Assembly: GCA_025774205.1 (NCBI GenBank)
Contig: JALGWK010000085.1
Coordinates: 1-13,963 of the forward strand
Direction of reading: 5' to 3'
DNA from: a bacterium
Lineage (GTDB): Bacteria; Blakebacterota; Blakebacteria; Blakebacterales; Blakebacteraceae
Length of the DNA stretch: 13,963 bases
Under the pieces are notes generated by a model. The model had not been told where the DNA came from. It made no database searches and was given only the letters and a program-made list of their open reading frames with translations. How positions within the stretch are numbered: the first letter of the stretch is position 1; each line of letters opens with the position of its first letter. The translations under genes were made by a program, and so were the position numbers. Below are positions 1-7,802 of the stretch, piece by piece.

Positions 1-2783
1 ACCTCACCATCCCCCATCGCCAGGTGATCGTCATCACCGGTCCCTCGGGATCGGGCAAGTCGAGCCTGGCGTTCGATACCATCTACACTGAAGGTCAGCG
101 CCGCTACACGGAATCTCTCGATCCCTATATCCGGCAGTTCCTCGAACGGATGGAGAAGCCCGATCTCGACCTCGCGACCGGTATCACGCCGGCAGTGGCG
201 GTCGGTCGGGTTCCGCCGCCGAAGAGCAGTCGTTCCACGGTCGGCACCATGACCGAGGTGGCGGATGTCTTCCGGCTTCTCTTCAGCCGTCTCGGGACCG
301 TGCTCTGCTCCGGATGCGGGGATGTGATCCGACCCGATCCGCCGGGGCGGGTCGCTGAACTCATCAGGGCTGCGCTCGACAGCGGAGAAGGACCGCTGGT
401 GGTTTCGGCGGCGTTGTCGGTCTCCCCTTCCCGCGAAAACACACTCGCCCGACTGCGGCACTATCTGTCGGAGGGATACCTCAGGGTGGCCCTCCGGGAT
501 GAAATGGTCCGGATCGACGGGAGCGAGGAGGAACTGGACGAGGTTGCCCGGGCGGTCATCGATGCCGACGTGACCGCGGGTGATGCCGCCCTCGTCATCG
601 ATCGTCTCACTCCCTCCTCTCCACGCAGCCGTATCCGTGAGGCCGCTGAGAACGCCTACCGGGAGGGGAACGGCACACTGTTCCTTCATTACCCCGGTGG
701 CAGACGGACGCGGTACTCGGAAGGATACGCCTGTTCATCGTGCGGTCTGGAGGTTCCCGAACCGCGGCCCCACCTCTTTTCTTTCAACAGTCCCTACGGC
801 GCCTGTCCGGTCTGCGAGGGATTCGGAGCCGAAATCGCCTATCTCCCCGAACTGGTGGTACCCGATCCCACCCGGACCCTTGCTGCCGGCGCGATCGAGC
901 CGTGGAGCAAACCTGCTTACCGGCGCTGGCAGGCACGGCTCGAGGAAACTGCTCCGGAAGAGGAGGTCCGCCTCGAAGTGCCATGGGAGGAACTGAGCCC
1001 GGAGGAGCAGGCTCTGATCTGGAACGGCTTCGGGCGATTCAAGGGCGTGGAGGGATTCTTTGGAAAACTGGAGAAAAAGAAATACAAGATGCACGTACGG
1101 GTTTTCCTGGCGCGATATCGTTCCTATGTGACCTGCGGAGCGTGCGGCGGATCGAGGTTGCGGCCGGAGGCGAGACAGGTGGTCCTGGGAGGGGAGGACA
1201 TCGCCACTCTCTCCGCCCGGTCAATCTCGGAGGTGAGGGAGTGGTTCGCCGCCCTCGTTTTCTCCGGTGAACGGGCCGAGATATACGAACCTATCCTGAG
1301 GGAAGCCGAATCACGGTTGAGGTATCTCGATGAAGTGGGGGTGGGCTACCTGACCCTCAACCGTCTCTCCCGAACCCTCTCGAGCGGCGAAGTTCAGCGT
1401 ATCGCCCTGGCTTCCGTCATGGGGACCGCCCTGGTCGATACGACCTATGTCCTGGATGAGCCGAGTGTCGGACTCCATCCGAGGGATGTCGGCCGACTGA
1501 TACGGATCATCCGTTCCCTGCGGAACCGGGGCAATACCGTGATCGTGGTCGAACATGACCGGGAACTCATCGAGGCGGCCGACCTGATCATCGATCTGGG
1601 GCCGGGCAGCGGGGAGAAGGGGGGGGAGATCGTCTACCAGGGAGCCCTCCACGGGCTCCTGAACGAAACAGAGACGGCGACAAGTCGGTACCTGCGGGGC
1701 AAGACCGGCCCACCGAAGCCGTTCCGCCGCCGGCAGCCGAAGGAGGGGTGGCTGCGGATAATCGGGGCGGGGGAGCACAACCTCAGGGAGATCGATGTTG
1801 AGATCCCCCGCGGAACACTCACCTGCCTGACAGGGGTCTCGGGATCGGGTAAATCGACGCTTCTCTACGAGGTGCTGAAGCCGGCGCTCGAGATCGAACT
1901 CGGGATCCGACCTTCTCGTCGACCTGGACGGTACCGGTCGATAGAGGGGTGGCAGGGACTGGGCGGGATCGAGGCTCTCGATCAGAGTCCCCTGACCGCG
2001 AACCGGCGGAGCAATCCGGCGACGTACGCCCGGGCCTGGGACGGCATCAGAAAGGTGTTTGCCGCCACCGGGGAGGCCCGGAATCGGGGCTTCGGCCCCG
2101 GCACCTTCTCGTTCAATACCCCGGCTGGCCGGTGCCCGGAATGTGAGGGAGTCGGAACGGTCACGATGGACATGCAGTTCATGGCTGATGTCGAACTGGT
2201 GTGTGAGCAGTGCAACGGGAAACGGTTCACACCGGAGGTGCTGGAGATAAGGTACCGCGGGAAGAACATCGCCGAAGTCCTCAAACTTACGGTGGACCAG
2301 GCAACCGGGTTCTTCTCCGCTGCGCCGGGAGTGGCGAGGGCTCTCGAACCGCTCCGCCGGGTGGGACTGGGTTACCTGAGGCTCGGTCAGCCTGCGCCCA
2401 CCCTTTCAGCCGGTGAGGCTCAGCGGGTAATGCTGGCAGCGCACCTGCGGAAGCGTCATTCCCGACCGGTACTCTACCTGTTCGATGAGCCCACTACGGG
2501 ATTGCATGGTATGGAGGTGATACGCCTGTTAGGCTGTATCGAGGATCTGGTAGAGAAGGGCCACACTATCGTCATTATCGAACATAATATTGACTTTGTG
2601 AGTCATGCCGACTGGGTGATCGATCTCGGTCCGGAAGGGGGAGAAGGAGGAGGCCTGGTGGTAGCAGCGGGACGTCCCGAGGACATCGTCGCCGAACCGG
2701 CTTCACACACCGGTCGGGCGCTCCGTTCCGTTCTGAGCCGGATCAGCGCGGAGGATGCGATGGAGAACGGGATTACGTCATGA
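1..2783 (+). CDS. uvrA: UvrA-family excinuclease ABC subunit A (5' end missing)
   Basis: DNA-damage recognition ATPase of nucleotide excision repair, acting in the cytoplasm with UvrB. The reading frame is already open at base 3 and the first codons (LTIPHRQVIVITG) match the strand before the UvrA Walker A, so the true start lies upstream and GTG 24 is not the start. Counting from codon 24: Walker A GPSGSGKS 6-13, CxxC pair C95/C98, zinc module C237/C240 and C261/C264, C371/C374, first signature LSSGEVQRI 452-460, Walker B with D478/E479, second Walker A GVSGSGKS 604-611, zinc module C704/C707 and C727/C730, second signature LSAGEAQRV 794-802, Walker B D821/E822. A region like the UvrB-binding domain is kept between C98 and C237. 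Both signatures depart from the usual LSGGEAQR. With about 20 missing residues the length is near the usual 940. It could be a UvrA paralog rather than the housekeeping copy. The stop overlaps the next start as ATGA. Confidence 0.93.
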   Translation, partial: LTIPHRQVIVITGPSGSGKSSLAFDTIYTEGQRRYTESLDPYIRQFLERMEKPDLDLATGITPAVAVGRVPPPKSSRSTVGTMTEVADVFRLLFSRLGTVLCSGCGDVIRPDPPGRVAELIRAALDSGEGPLVVSAALSVSPSRENTLARLRHYLSEGYLRVALRDEMVRIDGSEEELDEVARAVIDADVTAGDAALVIDRLTPSSPRSRIREAAENAYREGNGTLFLHYPGGRRTRYSEGYACSSCGLEVPEPRPHLFSFNSPYGACPVCEGFGAEIAYLPELVVPDPTRTLAAGAIEPWSKPAYRRWQARLEETAPEEEVRLEVPWEELSPEEQALIWNGFGRFKGVEGFFGKLEKKKYKMHVRVFLARYRSYVTCGACGGSRLRPEARQVVLGGEDIATLSARSISEVREWFAALVFSGERAEIYEPILREAESRLRYLDEVGVGYLTLNRLSRTLSSGEVQRIALASVMGTALVDTTYVLDEPSVGLHPRDVGRLIRIIRSLRNRGNTVIVVEHDRELIEAADLIIDLGPGSGEKGGEIVYQGALHGLLNETETATSRYLRGKTGPPKPFRRRQPKEGWLRIIGAGEHNLREIDVEIPRGTLTCLTGVSGSGKSTLLYEVLKPALEIELGIRPSRRPGRYRSIEGWQGLGGIEALDQSPLTANRRSNPATYARAWDGIRKVFAATGEARNRGFGPGTFSFNTPAGRCPECEGVGTVTMDMQFMADVELVCEQCNGKRFTPEVLEIRYRGKNIAEVLKLTVDQATGFFSAAPGVARALEPLRRVGLGYLRLGQPAPTLSAGEAQRVMLAAHLRKRHSRPVLYLFDEPTTGLHGMEVIRLLGCIEDLVEKGHTIVIIEHNIDFVSHADWVIDLGPEGGEGGGLVVAAGRPEDIVAEPASHTGRALRSVLSRISAEDAMENGITS

Positions 2784-4831
2784 TCGTGCCCACTATCCCG
2801 GCAGTGGATGATATCAGCAGCCAGCTCGATCGCCTGCTGGCTCCGTCACTGAAAGCGCAACCCGACAATCTGGAGGATGTGGATCGCCTCGACTGGGAAC
2901 TGTGGCTCCTTCTGACGCTGGTCCTGTTGTCTCTCCTCATCGTCTTCATCCTCAATCACGCGCCGGGATTGCTCCCCCCGGTGGAAATGGTCTTCAAGCC
3001 GGCGGATCTGGAGATATACGTCGATGGGCTCACGGTCCTGGTGCTTCTCTTCTGCCTCTATGTCGCCCAGAAGCACAAGCAGCTCAGAAGTCTGCGGGTC
3101 ACACTGATTAAGGCTGAGGTTACCAGGGAAAGGATTTCCCAGCGGCTCTCGATAATCGAAGTCCTCTACGGTATATCGGAGGAGATGACTTCGGGAGGCA
3201 CCTCCCGGGAAGCCTACACCTCTCTCCTGGACAGTGTCCGGAAGACCATGGACGCCGAATCGGCGTCGCTCTATCTGACCGTTTCCGACCGGGGCGACCT
3301 CAGCCTGGTCGGATTCGCCGGCGAAGATTCCAGGCGGCCTGCGGGTCGGATCGAGATGGGTGAAGGGATAACCGGGCGGGTCGCGCAGAGCACAGAATCC
3401 CTCCTGCTCACCCGGCCGTTCGAGGCCGGATACTACCAGGTCATGTCGGTGATCGAGCGGGAATACTCCCATGCCATGTACGTGCCGCTGATCATCGATG
3501 GCCAGGTCTGGGGTGTACTGGGGGTCGGGACGGTCCAAACCGTCATCGAATACACCGATATCGATCTGAAGCTCCTGCAGGGGTTCGGCAACAACATGGC
3601 TCTCGCCCTCCGCAAGAACGATCTGATTGCCCGATTCCAGGAGAGCCTGATCACGAACGAGGAGACCCGGATCCAGTTGATCCAGGCTGAGAAACTGGCC
3701 GGCCTCGCGGAACTGATGGCAGGCATCAACCACGAGCTGAACAATCCGTTGAGCGTGATCGTGGGTAATGCCGATCTCCTGCTCCGGCAGGACCTCGACG
3801 ATGAGACGCGGGAACGCCTCGGCAAGATGAATGATGAGGCGTTGAGGGCGAAGCGGCTGGTCGAGAACCTCCTTATCACCGCCCGGGGGGAGGAGGTCAT
3901 CGGCAAGGAGGTAAACCTGAACGAGATCGTCCAACAGGCCATCGCCCTGCTGCGCTACCAGGTGAGCCTGGATGACGTCCGCATAGAAACGAACCTTTCA
4001 GACGATCTGCCGCCGAGTGTGCTCGATCCCTTCCAGATCCAGCAGCTCATCTTCAACCTGGTGAACAACGCCCGGCAGGCGATGCTCACCACCGACAGGG
4101 CCTCGCGGCGTATCATCGTTACGACCGAGATGGTCAGGGGAGGGGCACCGGACGAAGCTGCGGAGGAATCAGGCCCCACGGTCCACCTGCAGGTTCGCGA
4201 TTCCGGCCCCGGGATTGAAGAACAGAACCTGAGACGGGTCTTCGATCCCTTCTTTACAACGAAGGAAGTCGGCAGCGGTACCGGACTCGGACTCTCCATC
4301 TGTTTTCGGATCGTGCAGCAGTTCGACGGCTCGATAACTGCCGGCAACCATCCTGAAGGAGGGGGGGCAGTCTTCGACATCTGGCTCCCTGCTTCCCTCG
4401 GGGAGCCGCAGCCGTCGATCGAGTCTCCCGTCGAGAATCGAGTGGTCGAGCGGCCATCACGGATGGGATCGGTCCTGCTGGTCGACGATGAAGAGAACAT
4501 CCTCGACCTCATGGAGGAAGCTTTCCGGCAGGCCGGACATGAGGTTACGTTGACCCGGAACGGTCAGGAGGCTCTCAAACATCTTCTGGAAAGTGGACCA
4601 CCAAATGCGATCGTGCTCGACCTGAAGATGCCGGTCATGGATGGGCGGGAGTTCTTCTCCCGACTGACGGAAGAGCTGCCCACCCTGACCGACCGCGTGC
4701 TGTTCCTCACCGGCGACACCCTCAGCAACAGTGCCAGGATGTTCCTGACGAGCGTGGGCCGCCCTTACCTGAGCAAGCCTTTCGCGCTGGACGAACTCGT
4801 CGGCAGCGTCGAAGCAACCATGGAGTGGTGA
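2780..4831 (+). CDS. Membrane-bound hybrid sensor histidine kinase (GAF, HisKA, HATPase, receiver)
   Basis: Senses a signal and autophosphorylates on histidine, probably then passing phosphate to its own C-terminal receiver. Seen in order: hydrophilic N-terminus, membrane segments at about 41-58 and 79-96, a charged helical linker 98-125, a GAF-like domain about 126-285, a HisKA H-box GINHELNNPLS with H318, an HATPase domain with N-box QLIFNLVNNARQAM, G1 box DSGPGIEE and G2 box GSGTGLGLSI, then a receiver from about 560 with acidic pocket VDDEE, phospho-acceptor D614 (VLDLKMPVMDG) and lysine K666 (SKPF). All catalytic residues look intact. No HPt domain and no DNA-binding regulator are present in the window, so the output is unknown. 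The ATG lies in the ATGA shared with the uvrA-like stop, so translation is probably coupled. The short loop between the membrane segments suggests the GAF domain, on the cytoplasmic side, receives the signal. The ligand cannot be inferred. Confidence 0.93.
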   Translation: MIVPTIPAVDDISSQLDRLLAPSLKAQPDNLEDVDRLDWELWLLLTLVLLSLLIVFILNHAPGLLPPVEMVFKPADLEIYVDGLTVLVLLFCLYVAQKHKQLRSLRVTLIKAEVTRERISQRLSIIEVLYGISEEMTSGGTSREAYTSLLDSVRKTMDAESASLYLTVSDRGDLSLVGFAGEDSRRPAGRIEMGEGITGRVAQSTESLLLTRPFEAGYYQVMSVIEREYSHAMYVPLIIDGQVWGVLGVGTVQTVIEYTDIDLKLLQGFGNNMALALRKNDLIARFQESLITNEETRIQLIQAEKLAGLAELMAGINHELNNPLSVIVGNADLLLRQDLDDETRERLGKMNDEALRAKRLVENLLITARGEEVIGKEVNLNEIVQQAIALLRYQVSLDDVRIETNLSDDLPPSVLDPFQIQQLIFNLVNNARQAMLTTDRASRRIIVTTEMVRGGAPDEAAEESGPTVHLQVRDSGPGIEEQNLRRVFDPFFTTKEVGSGTGLGLSICFRIVQQFDGSITAGNHPEGGGAVFDIWLPASLGEPQPSIESPVENRVVERPSRMGSVLLVDDEENILDLMEEAFRQAGHEVTLTRNGQEALKHLLESGPPNAIVLDLKMPVMDGREFFSRLTEELPTLTDRVLFLTGDTLSNSARMFLTSVGRPYLSKPFALDELVGSVEATMEW

Positions 4832-6102
4832 CCCTGGAATCCTCGACCTGGCAACTGATCATCCTGTTTGTGCTGCTCCTGTTCTCTGGATTCTTCTCTT
4901 CCTCCGAAACCGCGCTCTTCTCGCTCGGCAAGGGCCAGATCTCAGAGATGGATCGATCCGATCGCGGATCGAGGAGAAGAGTAGCTCTGCTGCTGGCGAA
5001 ACCGCGCCGCCTCCTCGTCGGCATCCTGGTCGGGAATACGCTGGTGAATATCGCAGCCGCCTCTCTGGGAACAGCGGTGGCGATCGACCTGCTCACACCG
5101 GCCGGAAGCGGTCAGGCTGTCGGTGAGGGTGTCCTGTGGGCGACGGTCATCATGACCGTCCTCATTCTCTTCCTGGGCGAGATTGTGCCGAAATCGTTTG
5201 CGCTGGAAAACGCTACCCGGCTGGCTCCCCGGATTTCGCGACCGCTTTTCATCTTCCTGGCCCTCGTCAAACCTCTGCGCGTGATCCTGATGTGGATCAA
5301 CGATTTCTTCCTTACCCTCCTTCGCCCCTCTTTGCTCGAAGGGCCCGACCTGTCGAGCGATGAACTTGCTTCTGCCGTCGAGGAAGGGTACGACGCGGGA
5401 ATCCTCGACACGTTCGAGCGGGAGGTGATCAACAACCTCCTCGACATGGAGCGGAGAACGGTCGGGGATATCATGACCCCCAGGGTTGAGATCGTGAGCC
5501 TCGACCGTGATACCCGGCCGGAAGAGTGGAAGGAGATGTTCCACACCAATGGCTTCTCGCGGGTCCCGGTCACCGCGGGTGATCTCGATAGCGTGGAGGG
5601 CGTCCTCTACGCCAGGGACGTGCTCGCTGCGCAGGCCGGGGTGACCACGCGTCCCGACATCTCCGTGCTGGCCCGTCCTCCCTGGTTCATTCCGGAGAGC
5701 ATGAAGGCGATGGATCTGCTCGGGGAGTTCCGTGAGCGTCAGGTACATCTGGCTCTGGTGATCGATGAATACGGTTCGGTCTCCGGGCTTGTCACCATGG
5801 AAGATGTGCTCGAAGAGATTGTAGGTGATATCGCGGACCCGAGGGGCGAGGAATCTCCATTCCGCCTGATCGAAGAGCGTGTTGCCGTCGTCTTCGCCGG
5901 ATGGGAGCTGGATGAGTTCTCCCGGGCCGTCGGGATCGATCTCATCGACCGGTACTCCGAGACGGTCGGGGGCTGGATCGTGAACCGGCTTGGTCGGATT
6001 CCTGCTACCGGTGAAACGCTCGAGCTCGGTCCCTTCCGATTCCATATTCTGGCGGCGAATCCGACCCGGGTGCTGTGGCTCCGGGTCGAGTGGGGGGTGT
6101 GA
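4825..6102 (+). CDS. CNNM/CorC (HlyC/CorC) family membrane protein, DUF21 plus CBS pair
   Basis: Integral membrane protein of the CorC/HlyC (CNNM-like) family. Members are linked to magnesium or cobalt efflux and resistance, and the older name hemolysin is misleading. Residues 1 to about 195 form the DUF21 membrane domain, with hydrophobic segments near 8-28, 60-90 and 101-130 and the typical opening FSGFFSSSETALFSL. A CBS pair follows: CBS1 from about 214 (GDIMTPRVEIVSLD) and CBS2 about 275-335 (VIDEYGSVSGLVTMEDVLEEIVGDI). The C-terminal CorC_HlyC transporter-associated domain fills about 345-423 (TVGGWIVNRLGRIP). The length of 425 residues is normal and nothing is missing. Two GTG codons, 4825 and 4828, are possible starts, and both overlap the kinase stop (GTGGTGA); no Shine-Dalgarno decides between them. 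The ion carried cannot be told from sequence. The next gene is a paralog. Confidence 0.92.
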   Translation: MVTLESSTWQLIILFVLLLFSGFFSSSETALFSLGKGQISEMDRSDRGSRRRVALLLAKPRRLLVGILVGNTLVNIAAASLGTAVAIDLLTPAGSGQAVGEGVLWATVIMTVLILFLGEIVPKSFALENATRLAPRISRPLFIFLALVKPLRVILMWINDFFLTLLRPSLLEGPDLSSDELASAVEEGYDAGILDTFEREVINNLLDMERRTVGDIMTPRVEIVSLDRDTRPEEWKEMFHTNGFSRVPVTAGDLDSVEGVLYARDVLAAQAGVTTRPDISVLARPPWFIPESMKAMDLLGEFRERQVHLALVIDEYGSVSGLVTMEDVLEEIVGDIADPRGEESPFRLIEERVAVVFAGWELDEFSRAVGIDLIDRYSETVGGWIVNRLGRIPATGETLELGPFRFHILAANPTRVLWLRVEWGV

Positions 6103-7136
6103 TGGGACTCCCCCTGCTGCTGGTCCTGATGTTCGTGGGGATCCTCGGAAGCGCCTTCTTTTCCGGGGCCGAGATCGCCGTCATCTCCTGCAGTCGTCTG
6201 AGAATGCGGCATCTTGCCCGGGAGGGGAGCCGGGCGGCCATGGCGGTCGAACGCATCCTGAATGACCTTCGCAGGATGGTAACCGCGACGCTGATCGGTA
6301 CCAATTTCTGCAATGTGGCAACCGCGGCCGCCGCTACCGGATTCTTCATTACCATCACCCCCGGCAGCGAAGCGCTCATGTCGACCCTGGTCGTCACCCC
6401 GGTGGTCCTCGTATTCGGAGAGATACTTCCGAAGACTATCTTTCGCCAGTACGCCGACGGGATCTGCCTGAGGACGGCGCCGGTGCTCACGTTGTTGAAG
6501 TGGCTGCTCTTTCCCCTGGTCTGGATCGCCGACAGTTCGCTGGTCGTGCTGTTCAAGATCCTCGGATCGAGTGACCTGTCACACGAATCTGTTCTGACGC
6601 GGGATGAACTGCTTCGCATGATGGTCGAGGGAGAACAGAAGGGTCTCCTCCGTTCGGATGGGAGCAGAATGATCCACCGGGCGTTCCGCTTCTCCGGAAC
6701 GAAGGTCGAAGACATCATGGTCCCCCTCGTCGAAGTCTCAGCCATCGGGGAACAGGTGAATCTCGATGACGTCCTGACCCAGATGACCGGTCACAGCTTC
6801 TCGAGGATTCCTGTCTACCGTGACCGGATTGACAATATCGTCGGTATGCTGCTCGTATTCGATCTTCTGGGAATCACGGATGAACAGACCGTCGGAGAGA
6901 TCATGCATCCCGCCTACTATGTGCCGGAGATGAAACGCCTCGAACAATTGATCCTCGAGATGAAGGAGAGCCGGGCCCATCAGGCGGTGGTCGTGGATTC
7001 AGTGACGAGTTCGATCGGAGCGCGCCTGTCGCGGCCCGATCTGAGGAATGGATCATCCTCGATGCCGCCACCTCCCTCATCGAACTGCGACGCACACTTG
7101 GAACTCCTTTGCCTGAGGGGGGTCACAGGACCATAG
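6102..7136 (+). CDS. CNNM/CorC family paralog, truncated by an out-of-frame deletion
   Basis: Second DUF21/CBS protein, downstream paralog of the intact CorC-type gene. The ATG at 6102 overlaps the previous stop (TGATG), follows a G-run, and leads straight into the hydrophobic N-terminus; an in-frame GTG at 6075 is less likely. The DUF21 domain spans about residues 1-190 (FFSGAEIAVIS), CBS1 starts near 203 (VEDIMVPLVEV) and CBS2 near 268. The match stops at D299 (HQAVVVD), where the neighbour continues EYGSVSGLVTMEDVLEEIVGDI. The 45 residues after that are low-complexity and unlike the family, ending at TAG 7134-7136 for 344 residues in all. The missing C-terminal domain is found directly downstream in another frame, so the ancestral gene ran to 7282. 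The membrane domain and CBS1 could still fold, but CBS2 is broken. It is either a decaying gene or a sequencing or assembly error. Confidence 0.85.
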   Translation: MGLPLLLVLMFVGILGSAFFSGAEIAVISCSRLRMRHLAREGSRAAMAVERILNDLRRMVTATLIGTNFCNVATAAAATGFFITITPGSEALMSTLVVTPVVLVFGEILPKTIFRQYADGICLRTAPVLTLLKWLLFPLVWIADSSLVVLFKILGSSDLSHESVLTRDELLRMMVEGEQKGLLRSDGSRMIHRAFRFSGTKVEDIMVPLVEVSAIGEQVNLDDVLTQMTGHSFSRIPVYRDRIDNIVGMLLVFDLLGITDEQTVGEIMHPAYYVPEMKRLEQLILEMKESRAHQAVVVDSVTSSIGARLSRPDLRNGSSSMPPPPSSNCDAHLELLCLRGVTGP

Positions 7137-7282
7137 GTGGTTTTCTCACCTCGACTCTGGGGCAGATCCCCTCGCCCGGGGAACTGCACACTATCGGTGA
7201 GTTGGAGATCGAGGTGCTGGACGCCACTCCCCGGAAGGTCCTCAAGGTGCGGATCAGGCAGAATGTCGATACCGGAGAGTGA
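6998..7282 (+). pseudogene. Orphaned C-terminal CorC_HlyC domain of the disrupted paralog
   Basis: Read from base 6998 in the frame one base behind the upstream gene, 94 codons give SDEFDRSAPVAARSEEWIIL followed by a family-typical CorC_HlyC domain: LIELRRTLGTPLPE, GGFLTSTLGQIPSPGE, IEVLDATPRKVLKVRI, ending at TGA 7280-7282. This lines up with the C-terminus of the intact neighbour (VGGWIVNRLGRIPATGE). There is no start codon with a ribosome site in this frame, so it is probably not translated separately. Relative to the neighbour, about 22 codons of CBS2 are absent at the junction. The frame change requires a loss of 3n+1 bases, so about 67 bases fits. The first 139 bases overlap the shifted tail of the truncated CDS. 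Confidence 0.8.
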
Positions 7283-7301
7283 GCGGGAGACGCTCCCGCT
7301 C
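7281..7301 (+). terminator. Perfect 9-bp hairpin on the stop codon, possible terminator without U-tract
   Basis: GAGCGGGAG (7281-7289) and CTCCCGCTC (7293-7301) are exact reverse complements around a 3-base loop ACG. The stem takes in the last two bases of the TGA that ends the CorC remnant. It is GC-rich and stable, but no run of T follows (GGTGCATAACC), so it is not a classical intrinsic terminator. It may act as a weak terminator, a 3'-end protector of the upstream transcript, or a Rho-linked end. Its place between two gene blocks fits a transcript boundary. Confidence 0.55.
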
Positions 7302-7312
7302 GGTGCATAACC

Positions 7313-7341
7313 TTGCCAACCGGGATATCACTCCGTAAACT
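7313..7341 (+). promoter_or_regulatory. Candidate sigma-70-type promoter for the lipoprotein cluster
   Basis: TTGCCA (7313-7318, 5 of 6 to TTGACA), a 17-base spacer, then TAAACT (7336-7341, 4 of 6 to TATAAT). It lies between the hairpin closing the CorC block and the lipoprotein ATG at 7386. The predicted start point would be near 7348, the first base of the next hairpin. This is pattern matching only; the organism's own promoter consensus is unknown. Confidence 0.4.
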
Positions 7342-7347
7342 GCGCAA

Positions 7348-7370
7348 CCCGAACCCCGTGCAGGTTCGGG
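7348..7370 (+). promoter_or_regulatory. 8-bp hairpin in the leader of the lipoprotein gene
   Basis: CCCGAACC (7348-7355) pairs exactly with GGTTCGGG (7363-7370) around a 7-base loop. It begins where the predicted promoter would start transcription and ends just before the ribosome site GAGG (7374-7377) of the gene at 7386. It could stabilise the 5' end of the mRNA or be a regulatory leader. There is no U-tract, so it is unlikely to be an intrinsic terminator. The function is inferred; the dyad itself is plain. Confidence 0.45.
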
Positions 7371-7385
7371 ACTGAGGTTCCGGAT

Positions 7386-7781
7386 ATGAGAAAATCGGGA
7401 GAGAAACGGATTGAAGATCACGCCTGGACCGCCCACCGGGGACGGTTCGGTTGCTTTCTCCTCCTGCTGGCACTGGTGGCTGTCGGCTGCGGTGGTGACC
7501 GCGACGATCGCGACAACATCAGGAACAAGGTGGGGGAACCTGACGATATCCAGTTCACGGAGGGACCGGTTTCCGACTGGGAGATCTGGACGTACTACGA
7601 TCTCCCTATCCCGGGCAAGAACTACGAGTACCGGTTCGAGCGGCCGGCCAATACCTGTGGCGGCAGCGGAGCCTGGGTTCTCACCTTCCAGCGGGAATAC
7701 ACCCCCGCCGGGGACGAAGAAGTAATCGGAGCAGTATCGGCGCCGGAAGTGTCCGACCGCTCGAATCCGATCAAACCATGA
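7386..7781 (+). CDS. Small putative lipoprotein, function unknown
   Basis: 131 residues. A basic N-terminus (MRKSGEKR) leads to a hydrophobic stretch FLLLLALVAVGC, with C35 as the likely lipidated cysteine. The lipobox AVGC is acceptable but weaker than the usual L-[AS]-[GA]-C, and the n-region of about 20 residues is long. The mature part reads GEPDDIQFTEGPVSDWEIW, then TYYDLPIPGKNYEYRFERP and a Cys at about 89. This layout (charged start, short G-x-PD segment, then a tyrosine-rich strand segment) recalls small BamE/SmpA-type envelope lipoproteins, but I do not claim homology. GAGG at 7374-7377, 8 bases before the ATG, supports the start. It probably faces the periplasm and is the first gene of a three-gene envelope cluster with the thioredoxin-like and exported proteins that follow. 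Confidence 0.75.
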   Translation: MRKSGEKRIEDHAWTAHRGRFGCFLLLLALVAVGCGGDRDDRDNIRNKVGEPDDIQFTEGPVSDWEIWTYYDLPIPGKNYEYRFERPANTCGGSGAWVLTFQREYTPAGDEEVIGAVSAPEVSDRSNPIKP

Positions 7782-7788
7782 TCTGAGC

Positions 7789-7795
7789 AGGAGGG
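7789..7795 (+). promoter_or_regulatory. Strong ribosome binding site fixing a GTG start at 7803
   Basis: AGGAGGG lies 7 bases before the GTG at 7803. The match is near perfect and decides the GTG start of the thioredoxin-like gene over the internal ATG at 7839. Confidence 0.75.
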
Positions 7796-7802
7796 TACAC
7801 AG

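Noticed and set aside
2846-3934. Long minus-strand open frame (362 codons) opposite the sensor kinase
   Set aside because: It mirrors the third-position GC bias of a confident coding gene, has no recognisable domain, and lacks a supported start.
4942-6045. Long minus-strand open frame (367 codons) opposite the intact CorC-type gene
   Set aside because: It is rich in Asp, His, Arg and Glu as expected from the reverse of a GC-rich gene, with no family match; the + strand protein is full-length and clear.
6996-7003. Programmed ribosomal frameshift joining the two halves of the second CorC paralog
   Set aside because: There is no slippery heptamer, and about 22 residues of CBS2 are missing at the junction, which a frameshift alone would not restore.
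7281-7301. Classical Rho-independent terminator
   Set aside because: The hairpin is perfect but no T-run follows, so only a possible terminator is claimed.
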